Shown: piece by piece, positions 9,271 through 23,561 of the stretch | Numbering within the stretch: the first letter of the stretch is position 1 | Layout of the letters: each line of letters starts with the position of its first letter | Source: Marivivens geojensis | GTDB taxonomy: Bacteria; Pseudomonadota; Alphaproteobacteria; Rhodobacterales; Rhodobacteraceae | NCBI RefSeq assembly: GCF_023540835.1 | Contig: NZ_JALKCU010000002.1 | Location: 124,001-188,000, forward strand | Length of the DNA stretch: 64,000 nucleotides | Direction: 5' to 3' | Notes under the pieces: generated by a model | Seen by the model: the letters and a program-made list of their open reading frames with translations, nothing else | Databases searched by the model: none | What the model was told of the DNA's origin: nothing | Made by a program: the position numbers and the translations under genes

Positions 9271-9282
9271 CCAAAGCGGTTT
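9271..9282. promoter_or_regulatory. AglR operator upstream of aglE
   Basis: CCAAAGCGGTTT contains AAAnCGnTTT, the usual core of LacI-family operators, and is the exact reverse complement of the site at 9441-9452. A minus-strand promoter can be proposed with -35 TTGACA (9317-9322) and a weak -10 near 9293-9299, which places the operator at the start of the aglE transcript. That position is suited to repression. Confidence 0.75.
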
Positions 9283-9391
9283 GATTGGTCATACAATTGC
9301 CTCATTCAAAAGGCCCTGTCAATGATTCACCAATATAGCGCTAACAGGCCCAAAATCACCTTCGCACCTGCAGAAAATTAAGAAATACACA

Positions 9392-9425
9392 TTAAATTGA
9401 CGTTAATAGGCAGCGCAGATAGTCT
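9392..9425 (+). promoter_or_regulatory. Probable aglR promoter
   Basis: TTGACG (9397-9402) and TAGTCT (9420-9425) are 17 bases apart, a plausible sigma-70 type promoter reading into aglR. The TTGACG is embedded in a perfect TTAA-N7-TTAA (9392-9406), the form of a CtrA box. This may be coincidence in an A+T-rich promoter. Confidence 0.45.
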
Positions 9426-9440
9426 CTGCTTTAAAATTTA

Positions 9441-9452
9441 AAACCGCTTTGG
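9441..9452. promoter_or_regulatory. AglR operator at aglR (autoregulatory)
   Basis: AAACCGCTTTGG is the exact inverted copy of the aglE-side site. It ends eight bases before the aglR start codon, over the expected ribosome binding region, so AglR probably represses its own gene. The two sites are about 170 bases apart and could support looping. Confidence 0.72.
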
Positions 9453-9459
9453 AAACCGA

Positions 9460-10491
9460 ATGAACCTCAAAGAGCTGTCCACAAAACTCGGATTGAGCCA
9501 AACCACGGTGAGTCGCGCATTGAACGGCTACCCCGAGGTTTCCGAAGAAACGCGCGAAAAGGTTCGCCGCGCTGCAGAAGAACACAACTACCGCCCTAAC
9601 ACGCGTGCCCGCAGCCTCGCCACGGGTCGCACGATGGCGATTGGTCACGTTATCCCTGTGTCGACCAAGCATGAGATGGTGAACCCTGTGTTCGGCGACT
9701 TTATCGCGGGCGCAGGCGAGGTTTATTCCCGTGAAGGCTACGACATGGTTCTGACCCTCGTCGAGGATAACAACGAGGAAGCCGCTTATCGTCAGATCAA
9801 ATCTCGGGGATCTGTCGATGGCGTTGTGGTCCACGGCCCGCTAATGGATGAACCCCGTATTCCCCTCTTGAAAAAGATCGGTTTACCATTCGTCGTGCAT
9901 GGACGCGCTACCAATGCGGTCGATCCCTATTCTTGGGTCGATATGAATAACCGTCGTGCGTTTGAACGTGCTACCGAACTTTTGCTCGATCTCGGTCACC
10001 GTAGAATTGCTTTGATTAATGGCCTCGAGAGGATGGATTTCGCGTTTCGTCGTCGCGAGGGCTATGAGGCAGCGCACTACAATCGCGGCCTCACCCCCGA
10101 CCCCATACTGATGTGTAGCCACGAAATGACCGAACTGTTCGCGCATGACACGACAGCAACCCTGCTCAGCCAGCCCAACCCACCGACCGCGTTCCTTGTG
10201 TCGTCGATGATCTGCGCTCTGGGTGTTCGTCGCGCAATTGAGGAACGTGGATTGATCATGGGCAAGGACGTGTCTGTCGTCACCCACGACGACGTGTTGT
10301 CCTACCTGAGGAACGGCGGTGACGTGCCCATCTTTACGGCAACGCGATCCTCTGTTCGTGAGGCAGGCCGAAAGTCCGCAGAAATCCTGCTGCAAATGAT
10401 CAATGATCCGACCCGCGATCCTGAAACTGTCCTCTTTGAAGCCGAATTGGTTTTGGGTCAGTCCACAGGTCCAGCACTCGTTCGGGCTTAA
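9460..10491 (+). CDS. aglR: LacI-family repressor of the agl operon
   Basis: A 343-residue LacI/GalR-family regulator. The N-terminal helix-turn-helix MNLKELSTKLGLSQTTVSRA is followed by the hinge region (RPNTRARSLATGRT) and a periplasmic-binding-protein-like sugar domain. It is transcribed divergently from aglE, with two inverted copies of an AAAnCGnTTT operator between them, and followed by glk. By analogy with Sinorhizobium AglR it should repress agl genes until an alpha-glucoside or its product binds. The ATG at 9460 starts exactly at the conserved N-terminus of the DNA-binding domain. Confidence 0.92.
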   Translation: MNLKELSTKLGLSQTTVSRALNGYPEVSEETREKVRRAAEEHNYRPNTRARSLATGRTMAIGHVIPVSTKHEMVNPVFGDFIAGAGEVYSREGYDMVLTLVEDNNEEAAYRQIKSRGSVDGVVVHGPLMDEPRIPLLKKIGLPFVVHGRATNAVDPYSWVDMNNRRAFERATELLLDLGHRRIALINGLERMDFAFRRREGYEAAHYNRGLTPDPILMCSHEMTELFAHDTTATLLSQPNPPTAFLVSSMICALGVRRAIEERGLIMGKDVSVVTHDDVLSYLRNGGDVPIFTATRSSVREAGRKSAEILLQMINDPTRDPETVLFEAELVLGQSTGPALVRA

Positions 10492-10580
10492 TTCAAACTT
10501 GCAGCTTAATCGCTTTGAACACTAAAAGCAGCGAACGCGGGAACGCAGTCGCTCACATCTCGTCCTAGAAAAGGTGCCCT

Positions 10581-11552
10581 ATGGCTCATCCGGTTGATAC
10601 GCTTTCACTCGTCGCTGACATTGGCGGCACCAATACCCGTGTGGCATTGGCTGATGGTCGAACAATCCTGCCCGAAACAATCCGCCGCTATTCGAACGCC
10701 GATTTTCCAGGGCTAGAAACGGTGATCCGCCAATACGTCAAAGACGAAAATGGCGTTGACCCCAAGGCCGCTTGTGTGGCCGTAGCGGGGCCCGTTCGCG
10801 AAGGCAAAGCGACGATGACCAACCTCGATTGGACGATCGACAAGCCCACCCTTGCCCGCGCAACTCAGGCCGAAAATGTAGCCATTCTAAATGACTTACA
10901 GGCGCAAGGTCATGCGATTGGCTATATCGACGATGCCAATGTTCCGATCGTTCTGGATGGTGCCAAAGGTAATGAACACGCTGCAAAACTCGTGATCGGC
11001 GTCGGCACTGGATTTAACTGTGCACCCGTCTTTGAAACTGACGCTGGTCGCCTTGTTACCCCGTCTGAGGCTGGTCACGCAAACCTGCCCATTCGCACCG
11101 ACGCAGAACTTCGGTTGTGCAATTTCGTCTCGAACGCACACGGCTTCCCTGCGGTCGAGGACGTTCTCTCTGGTCGCGGCCTAGAGCGCGTTTACATGTG
11201 GCTGGGACAAGAAGACGGAACCCCTGTTGAAAAGAGCGCCGCTGAAATCATGACCGCTTGCGCCGATGGCAGCGACCCTCGCGCCATAGCGGCGGCCCAG
11301 CAGTTCACCCGCATTCTGGGCACCGTGGCTGGTAACTTGTCACTGATCCACCTGCCCTTTGGCGGCGTCTATCTGTCAGGTGGTGTGGCGCGCGCGTTCA
11401 AACCCTACCTTGATCGGTTCGGATTCGACACTGCGTTCCGCGATAAGGGTCGCTTTGCGAGCTTCATGAGCAACTTCACCGTGCACGTGATCGAAGACGA
11501 CTATGCCGCTCTGACAGGCTGTGCCGCGCACCTCGTTTCGCACTTCGGTTAG
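10581..11552 (+). CDS. glk: Glucokinase
   Basis: A 323-residue proteobacterial glucokinase of the Glk (ROK-unrelated, hexokinase-fold) type. It phosphorylates the glucose released by AglA to glucose 6-phosphate in the cytosol. The phosphate loop ADIGGTNTRVAL is at residues 13-24, followed later by GVGTGFNCAPV and the YLSGGVARAF adenosine region. It starts 89 bases after aglR with AAGGTG ahead of the ATG and probably shares the aglR transcript. It completes uptake, hydrolysis and phosphorylation in one locus. Its end overlaps the end of cckA on the other strand by four bases. Confidence 0.95.
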   Translation: MAHPVDTLSLVADIGGTNTRVALADGRTILPETIRRYSNADFPGLETVIRQYVKDENGVDPKAACVAVAGPVREGKATMTNLDWTIDKPTLARATQAENVAILNDLQAQGHAIGYIDDANVPIVLDGAKGNEHAAKLVIGVGTGFNCAPVFETDAGRLVTPSEAGHANLPIRTDAELRLCNFVSNAHGFPAVEDVLSGRGLERVYMWLGQEDGTPVEKSAAEIMTACADGSDPRAIAAAQQFTRILGTVAGNLSLIHLPFGGVYLSGGVARAFKPYLDRFGFDTAFRDKGRFASFMSNFTVHVIEDDYAALTGCAAHLVSHFG

Positions 11553-13567
11553 CGTGCCGCGAGCTCTGCCTCAACGGTGCGTGTGAGATCAGCCAACGAA
11601 AACGGCTTCGTCAGAAATACAGTCGGCCCGACATCCGCAAGATGGTCGGTAAAGGCATCTTCTGCGTAGCCCGATACGAACACAACGCGGGTCTTGGGGC
11701 GCATTTTCCGCGCCTCTTTGACCCAAGTTGGCCCATCTTTGCCGGGCATCACCACATCTGACACAAAGACATCGACGACCAATTCGGGATCTTCAAGTAG
11801 CGCCAGAGCCTCCTCGCCGTTTTCGGCCTCCAACACGGTAAGTCCTTTCATCTGCAAGGCACGCGTCGCAAAGGCGCGCACTGGGGCTTCGTCCTCGACG
11901 AGCAATATAACGCCTTTGCGTGGTGCAGTCCTCGGCTTTTCTGTGACTTGGAGGTGTTGCGTGTCTGTCACCGCACCGTCGAAATGCGGAAAATAGAGTG
12001 AGAATATCGACCCAACATCGGGTTCGCTTTCAACGAAGATAAACCCGCCTGATTGCTTCACAATCCCATATGCCGTCGAAAGCCCCAGCCCAGTGCCTTC
12101 GCCAGGCTTCTTGGTCGTGTAGAACGGCTCAAAGATCTTTCCGATTTTTTCGGGCGGAATTCCATGGCCTTCATCAATCACCTTGATTAGCACGTAATTT
12201 CCAGCGGGCAGACGCGCGTGATCCCGTTCCAGCCGCTCCGCCAGCGTCACGTTCTGACTTTCAACCCGAATGTGCCCGCCACCCAGCATCGCATCCCGCG
12301 CGTTCACAACAAGGTTCATAATAACCTGTTCGAGCTGTCGTTTATCGGCACGAATGGGGTAGAGATTGTCCTCTTGTGACAAAACCAACTTGATACGTTC
12401 GCCGACAAGACGATCCAGCAATTGCGTCATGTTCATGAGAACACCTGACAGATCAAAGACCTCGGGGAGCAACGTCTGCTTACGTGAAAATGCGAGGAGC
12501 TGAGATACCAAACCTGCCGCACGGGTCGCATTTTCTTTGATCTGACTTAGATCGTCGAAATCCGCGTCACCCTCTCCTCGTCTCATTAAGAGCAACTCGC
12601 AATGCCCTGAAATTGCGGTTAATAAATTATTAAAATCATGCGCCACACCACCAGCGAGCTGACCAATGGCTTGCATCTTTTGGCTCTGAACAAACTGCGC
12701 TTCGAGCGATTTGAATTCTGTCATGTCGTTCAGAACCGCAATCAACGGGCTATCAGGCTCGCGTCCCGTTGGGTGCAGCGCAACCTGCACAAAGAAGTCC
12801 TGCCGATCACCTTTCCCTCGCAAGAATTCGCGGGTGTTAAGGCTTCGCGAAGCCGCGACATCAGCCAGCCAATCTGTAATCGGGCGCCCTAGCCCCTCGA
12901 GCCGATCAGACAGCCGCGTGCCATCGGTGATCTGCCCACCTAATAGCGTTCGGGCTTCTTGGTTGGCGAACAGTATTTCTCCGGTTTGTGCGACCTTGAG
13001 GATCGGTACAGGCAGGGCGTCGAGTTCCCCAAAATCGGAGAGGCTACTCTGGTCAACTTCGGTTCGATTTACGTTATCGGCCCATTTAACACCGCGTTCA
13101 ATCGTAAAGGTCCATAGGAACAAGTTCTCTGGCAGAGACGTCACTGAAAACTGCGCAGGAACACCCTTAAGTAGAAATTCATGATGAGCGCGCCCAAGCT
13201 GACGAGCCTCAGCGTTCAGACGCAAAATCGTCGCAGTAGGGCTCGCAAATATCTGGGACAAGTCAATTGATTGCGCGGCCATGTTCGAATGCTTAATCGA
13301 ACCGTCTATCCCAATCACCCACGTCGGTTCGCTCGACGATACAATTGGTGCTATTGTCGCCAAGGTACGACGGTGCGCATACCGCCTCAATGCACTCCGA
13401 ATACCCGTAAAAATGACGGTTAAACTTATCGCGCCACCGCATAAATACCCGAACAGGGTTACCTTCGGCTCGGTGACCAAGCCAGCCAATGAGATTGAGA
13501 GTATTGCAATAGACGCCAAAGCGGATAGCCCAAGGGGTCCATCAATGCGTGCGGAACCTGTGTGCAC
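11549..13567 (-). CDS. cckA: Hybrid histidine kinase CckA
   Basis: This 672-residue membrane hybrid kinase sits at the head of the CckA-ChpT-CtrA phosphorelay that controls motility, cell cycle and gene transfer agents in Rhodobacterales. Two membrane helices occupy roughly residues 13-60. PAS-like domains follow, then the phosphoacceptor helix GGVAHDFNNLL (His near 310), an ATPase domain with FEPFYTTKKPGEGTGLGLST, and a C-terminal receiver (about 545-665) with acceptor Asp in VSDVVMPGKDG. The start is taken as GTG at 13567, with AGGAG a few bases upstream. A perfect CtrA box lies 44 bases ahead of that start. In the phosphoacceptor segment the codons AAT AAT TTA TTA are strikingly A+T-rich. 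Confidence 0.95.
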   Translation of the reverse strand: MHTGSARIDGPLGLSALASIAILSISLAGLVTEPKVTLFGYLCGGAISLTVIFTGIRSALRRYAHRRTLATIAPIVSSSEPTWVIGIDGSIKHSNMAAQSIDLSQIFASPTATILRLNAEARQLGRAHHEFLLKGVPAQFSVTSLPENLFLWTFTIERGVKWADNVNRTEVDQSSLSDFGELDALPVPILKVAQTGEILFANQEARTLLGGQITDGTRLSDRLEGLGRPITDWLADVAASRSLNTREFLRGKGDRQDFFVQVALHPTGREPDSPLIAVLNDMTEFKSLEAQFVQSQKMQAIGQLAGGVAHDFNNLLTAISGHCELLLMRRGEGDADFDDLSQIKENATRAAGLVSQLLAFSRKQTLLPEVFDLSGVLMNMTQLLDRLVGERIKLVLSQEDNLYPIRADKRQLEQVIMNLVVNARDAMLGGGHIRVESQNVTLAERLERDHARLPAGNYVLIKVIDEGHGIPPEKIGKIFEPFYTTKKPGEGTGLGLSTAYGIVKQSGGFIFVESEPDVGSIFSLYFPHFDGAVTDTQHLQVTEKPRTAPRKGVILLVEDEAPVRAFATRALQMKGLTVLEAENGEEALALLEDPELVVDVFVSDVVMPGKDGPTWVKEARKMRPKTRVVFVSGYAEDAFTDHLADVGPTVFLTKPFSLADLTRTVEAELAAR

Positions 13568-13610
13568 ACCGAATTCTCCTAATTATCGGGTGCACCATGT
13601 CAAAACTTGG

Positions 13611-13625
13611 TTAACGCACCCTTAA
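13611..13625. promoter_or_regulatory. CtrA box upstream of cckA
   Basis: TTAA-N7-TTAA is exact. Read toward cckA it continues as TTAACC, which is the full alphaproteobacterial CtrA consensus. It lies 44 bases upstream of the cckA start, at promoter distance. This suggests that phosphorylated CtrA controls expression of its own upstream kinase. Confidence 0.72.
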
Positions 13626-13674
13626 TACGAGAACGACTGTGGCGCGAAGCAGGATTCAATACAACCTTTAGTGG

Positions 13675-14822
13675 TTATCGCGATAGGCTTGCCAGGTAAA
13701 AACCATCGTGTTGTTCGGTTGGACGCAATTGCATTTCGTCAACGATGGTCCACTCTGGATGATCGGCGAGGAACCCATCAATGACCTTACGATTTTCAAC
13801 GCTGAGAACAGAACAGGTTGCATAAGCCAAACGACCACCCTGCCCGACATGTGTCATCGCAGTTTCCAAAATCGACCGTTGTATCTTGGTTAACTCTGTC
13901 AAACGGCTCTCAGTCAGACGCCATTTTGCATCGGGGGTCCGACGCCACGTCCCACTTCCACTGCAAGGTGCATCGCAGAAAACGAGATCAAAAGTCCCGT
14001 TCGGTCTGTTCGTGGTTTTAATGCGAGTTCCAGCGCGCGCAGCGCGGGCGGGAATATCTTTCATCCTTCCAACGTCGGCGTCATGAGCTGTCACTTGAGC
14101 GCCAAACGCGGCGAGAGCGAGGGACTTACCACCGCCACCGGCGCAATAGTCCAAAACGGTTTGATCAGCAGTTACGCCCAAACGATCGATGGCCATTTGC
14201 GATGCGGCGTCTTGAAGTTCGATATGCCCGTCATCCCAAAGCCGCGTTTGTTGTATACGGCGCGGGTTGCCCGTGACGACAATCGCGCCCTCGACATCAG
14301 GATGCGCATGGGCGTCGATGTCGTCGGATTGCAGAGCGCTGAGGACCTTTTCAACCGTGCTACGCAAACGGTTTACGCGCAGGAATACCTGTGCGCGGTC
14401 TTGTTGTGCGACTGCGATGCTCTGCGCATCGGCCCCGAAATCGGCCACCAATTGCGGCCAAAGCCATTCTGGCCAGTCCGCTTGGGCGTCTGGCGACATT
14501 GCGGACGGCGTATAGGTCAGTTCGTCGTCAGACAAGCACTGCGGCGCATGTCCTTCACCCGAAAACACATCAGACAGATCAGCGCCCTGCTGACGCAAAA
14601 GGCCGATCATCCGACCACGACCCGTTTCAGCGCCACCGAGGGCAGCTGTGCTCCGCCAACGACGGAGAACATCGAATACGTGGTCACGAATGGCTGCACG
14701 ATCTTTAGATCCCGCAAAGCGCGACCCGCGCGCCCATGCGATCAGGGCAGCCTCAGCAGGCTGCCCCTCTTGGATTTTATCCAAAACCTCAATCGCCGCA
14801 GCAACGCGGGCTGCCGGTGTCA

Positions 14823-14823
<1 letters not shown>
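13675..14823 (-). CDS. RsmB/NOP2-family RNA 5-methylcytosine methyltransferase
   Basis: A 382-residue S-adenosylmethionine-dependent methyltransferase of the RsmB/NOP2/SUN family, which makes 5-methylcytosine in rRNA or tRNA. Visible motifs are the cofactor loop DYCAGGGGKSLALAA, the DAPCSGSGTWRRTPDAKWR segment with its conserved Cys, and the catalytic LAYATCSVLSVENR Cys. The N-terminal half is helical and may carry the RNA-recognition domain. The ATG overlaps the guaB stop (ATGA), indicating translational coupling. The exact target nucleotide cannot be assigned, so no symbol is given. Confidence 0.88.
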
Positions 14824-16728
<1,905 letters not shown>

Positions 16729-16799
16729 CGCAGGTATCCTATTGCTGTCGCAGTTTGCGCCCTATTTACTGCACAGACGTTGAAAAGGAAAACCCGCCC

Positions 16800-17249
16800 G
16801 TGTCCGATAATGCAGAATTGGTGAAGCTCTATTCCTCGCGCATTTTGGCGCTCACGGCAGACATGCCGTTCACGGACCGCCTGCCTGATGCAGATGCCAC
16901 GGTAAAAAAACGTGCGCCTTTATGCGGGTCTACGGTCACTGTGGACGTAAAAATGCAGAACGGCGTTATAAGTTCCTTCGGTCAGGACGTTAAAGCATGT
17001 GCATTGGGTCAAGCCTCTGCCGCGATCCTTGGGGGTGCGGTCATCGGGCGGACCGTCGCGGAGTTAGAGGCCGCACGGGACGAATTGCGCGCAATGCTGA
17101 AAAATGATGGTCCCGTTCCGCAAGCGCCTTTTGATGGGTTGGAGGCGCTGGTGCCGGCACGGGACTACAAAAACAGGCACGCGTCGATCCTTCTGGCCTT
17201 CGACGCTGTCGTCGAGGCGGCGCAATTAGCGCAGGCACAAAAAGAGTAA
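16800..17249 (+). CDS. NifU/IscU-like iron-sulfur scaffold protein
   Basis: A 149-residue protein of the NifU N-terminal/IscU-like family, probably a scaffold or sulfur acceptor in Fe-S cluster assembly. Conserved Cys residues appear in RAPLCGSTV and VKACALGQAS, and the C-terminal NRHASILLAFDAV is typical. The third scaffold Cys is not obvious, as in the short alphaproteobacterial homologues. The frame is open from 16713, but GTG 16800 after AAAGGAAAA fits the family start MSDNAELVKLY. It is divergent from hisI and followed 44 bases later by a chemotaxis-type gene. Confidence 0.8.
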   Translation: MSDNAELVKLYSSRILALTADMPFTDRLPDADATVKKRAPLCGSTVTVDVKMQNGVISSFGQDVKACALGQASAAILGGAVIGRTVAELEAARDELRAMLKNDGPVPQAPFDGLEALVPARDYKNRHASILLAFDAVVEAAQLAQAQKE

Positions 17250-17293
17250 TTCGCCGACTCCCTTGGGTGTCGGTTCGGGCACCGGGAGGACGC

Positions 17294-18703
17294 ATGTTGC
17301 ACCGAAAAAGTTCAGCGCAGTTAGCTGACACGCCATCGACGGGGTTTGATGAAATCACCCGCGTCGGCACCAAAATGGCGTCTGATGTCGTAGATATCGC
17401 AGGCTTCCTCGACAGCGTTGGCGAGCTGTCCAGCCAGCAGCTTGGTGAAATGGAAGGCCTTCAATCGCGGGTCAATCACATCATGCATGCCAACAGCGCC
17501 ATGCAAGAGGCGATCAGGCATGTCGCGACGATGGCCGAGGCGAACTCTGAAGCGCTTCAGCTCGGCATTGCGAGTTTCCGCACCAGCCGTGAAAGCAGTG
17601 AACAGGTCGCAAATTGGGTGCGGTCCGTTGAAACCCGCATGACGGCGGTGGTTCAAACGTTGAAATCCGTGGAAAGCCTGAACCGCGAGATCACGTCGAT
17701 TGCCCGTCAGGTGAACATCCTTGCCATCAATGCCAAGATCGAAGCCGTCCGTGCGGGCACGCATGGCCGTGGCTTTGCTGTCGTAGCAGAGGCCATCAAC
17801 GAGTTGTCCCGCAACACTGGAATGGCCGCAGAGTCCGTCAGTGAAGGTGTCACAGTTCTTGCCAAGAACTTTGCCGAACTCAGCAAAGAAACCACCGCCA
17901 TGCAGGCCAGCGCGGCAAAAGTGATCGCGGACACCGAAGACACGAACCAAAAGATCACGACCGTTGCGGACCAAATGCAGGAAACTGTTCGCACAGCGGG
18001 AACCATGCAAGCCGACGCCGAAGTCATCGCAGACGCCATCGACACCTTTGGCCCCGCCTTTGAGAAGATCGCCAGCTCTGCCCAAACGACGACGGACGGC
18101 GTCCAGAAAACACGCAGTCGTCTTCATGCCTTGGTGGATGATAGCGAAACCGTTGTACGCCTGAGCGTTCTGGCCGGGGGCGCGTCTGAGGATCAGAAAT
18201 TCATTGATCACGTCGTGCAAACCGCTCGGGACATCAGCGCCGCCTTTGAGGACGCGATCAAGAAGCGGGTCATTTCCGAAGCGGAACTCTTTGATCGAAC
18301 ATACCTCCCCATCCCTGCAACCAATCCACAGCAGGTCATGTCCCGCTATACGCGGTTCACGGATGCCGTTCTGCCGAAATTCCAAGAGCCCGCGCTGAAA
18401 CTCGACCCTCGTGTGGTGTTCAGTGCGGCTGTAGATGATCGGGGTTATCTTCCAACGCACAATCTCAAATTCTCGCTCCCGCAAGGACCTGACGTCGTTT
18501 GGAACACAGCGAACAGCCGAAACCGCAGGATTTTTGATGACCGTGTCGGCCTAAAGGCTGGTCAGAACCGAGAACCCTTCCTCATGCAGGTCTATCGCCG
18601 TGATATGGGCGGTGGCGAGTTTGTGATGATGAAAGATCTCTCTGCCCCGATCACCGTGAACGGTCGTCATTGGGGTGGCCTCCGCCTCGCCTATAAAATC
18701 TGA
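17294..18703 (+). CDS. Soluble methyl-accepting chemotaxis-type receptor
   Basis: A 469-residue receptor without membrane helices or a HAMP domain, hence cytoplasmic. Residues about 60-270 form the long helical signalling domain, with the hairpin tip RQVNILAINAKIEAVRAG and GRGFAVVAEAI that binds CheW/CheA. The C-terminal 150 residues form a separate globular region with many aromatic residues (DRGYLPTHN, WNTANSRNRRIF, MMKDLSAPI, GRHWGGLRLAYKI), probably the sensor. Sensor placement after the signalling domain is the reverse of classical receptors. The ATG at 17294 follows GGGAGGA and is preferred to the frame opening at 17267. The ligand is unknown. Confidence 0.87.
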   Translation: MLHRKSSAQLADTPSTGFDEITRVGTKMASDVVDIAGFLDSVGELSSQQLGEMEGLQSRVNHIMHANSAMQEAIRHVATMAEANSEALQLGIASFRTSRESSEQVANWVRSVETRMTAVVQTLKSVESLNREITSIARQVNILAINAKIEAVRAGTHGRGFAVVAEAINELSRNTGMAAESVSEGVTVLAKNFAELSKETTAMQASAAKVIADTEDTNQKITTVADQMQETVRTAGTMQADAEVIADAIDTFGPAFEKIASSAQTTTDGVQKTRSRLHALVDDSETVVRLSVLAGGASEDQKFIDHVVQTARDISAAFEDAIKKRVISEAELFDRTYLPIPATNPQQVMSRYTRFTDAVLPKFQEPALKLDPRVVFSAAVDDRGYLPTHNLKFSLPQGPDVVWNTANSRNRRIFDDRVGLKAGQNREPFLMQVYRRDMGGGEFVMMKDLSAPITVNGRHWGGLRLAYKI

Positions 18704-18708
18704 CAACC

Positions 18709-18746
18709 AAAAGAAAACCGCCGCACGTCACAGAGGACGGCGGCGG
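18709..18746 (-). terminator. Terminator for the small membrane protein gene
   Basis: Read on the minus strand, a CCGCCG...CGGCGG stem with a loop of about 14 bases is followed by TTTTCTTTT (18709-18717). It lies about 155 bases beyond the stop of the 40-residue gene, so that transcript would carry a long 3' untranslated part. It is also immediately downstream of the receptor gene on the other strand. Confidence 0.6.
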
Positions 18747-18901
18747 AAAGCGGTGTTTCGCGTGGGACCCGTATCCGGAGAAAACGGAAAAGAGGCAGGA
18801 CTCCGTTTGACCAATTTGGACAGGCAGTGGTCGACGTCAGAAGTTTGGGACAGGACGACAGACCGGAACGGCGCGAAACACGAGGGCAGTTGATAGGCAG
18901 G

Positions 18902-19024
18902 TTACAAGAACGCAGGCAGCGTGAGACCAGCATAGAGGATCACAACCAGCGACACCGCGCCAATCAGATCGGACAGAACAGTCACGGGCGACCGGCTCAG
19001 TACGGCTTTGATATCTTTCGCCAT
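18902..19024 (-). CDS. Small single-pass membrane protein (40 aa)
   Basis: This short frame reads MAKDIKAVLSRSPVTVLSDL at its start and continues with one hydrophobic helix (about residues 20-38). GCAGGAGAAATC directly before the ATG gives a strong ribosome binding site. I recognise a pattern common among small Rhodobacterales membrane proteins, an xSRSPVTVLxDLIGAxSLV core, but no function is known to me. It lies between recG and the receptor gene, on the recG strand. The 108-base gap before its start holds a perfect GTTC-N7-GTTC LexA-type box, so it may be DNA-damage inducible. Coding potential is supported by the ribosome binding site, codon use and the clean transmembrane helix. Confidence 0.75.
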   Translation of the reverse strand: MAKDIKAVLSRSPVTVLSDLIGAVSLVVILYAGLTLPAFL

Positions 19025-19089
19025 GTTGATTTCTCCTGCTGCGTTAACCTTGTTGCTTATTTGTTCTCATAAGATTCCGATTCAATCAA

Positions 19090-19104
19090 GAACTTTTTGA
19101 GAAC
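19090..19104. promoter_or_regulatory. Candidate LexA box (GTTC-N7-GTTC)
   Basis: GAAC-TTTTTGA-GAAC on the plus strand is, on the minus strand, GTTC-N7-GTTC, the direct-repeat LexA box known from Rhodobacter and Rhizobium. Further GAAC units at 19101, 19111 and 19123 continue at 10-12 base spacing. A near match (GTTC-N7-ATTC) lies at 19063-19077. The box is 66 bases upstream of the 40-residue gene. Confidence 0.6.
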
Positions 19105-19132
19105 ATTTGCGAACATTCAGGTGAACATCAGG

Positions 19133-23508
<4,376 letters not shown>

Positions 23509-23561
23509 TCAGCAATGTTCTAGGGGTCCACCTGTCAATCGTCCAGATGGTTGGATAATTC

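Noticed and set aside
9392-9406. TTAA-N7-TTAA as a proven CtrA site for agl
   Set aside because: It is embedded in an A+T-rich promoter and overlaps a -35 element, and there is no biological reason yet to link CtrA to sugar uptake; kept only as a note.
18691-18933. 80-residue minus-strand frame overlapping the small membrane gene
   Set aside because: Its sequence is Arg/Cys/Ser-rich with no ribosome binding site and overlaps a terminator hairpin and the better-supported 40-residue gene.
19101-19126. Additional GAAC pairs as separate LexA boxes
   Set aside because: Spacings are N6 and N8, not N7; only 19090-19104 fits the known rule.
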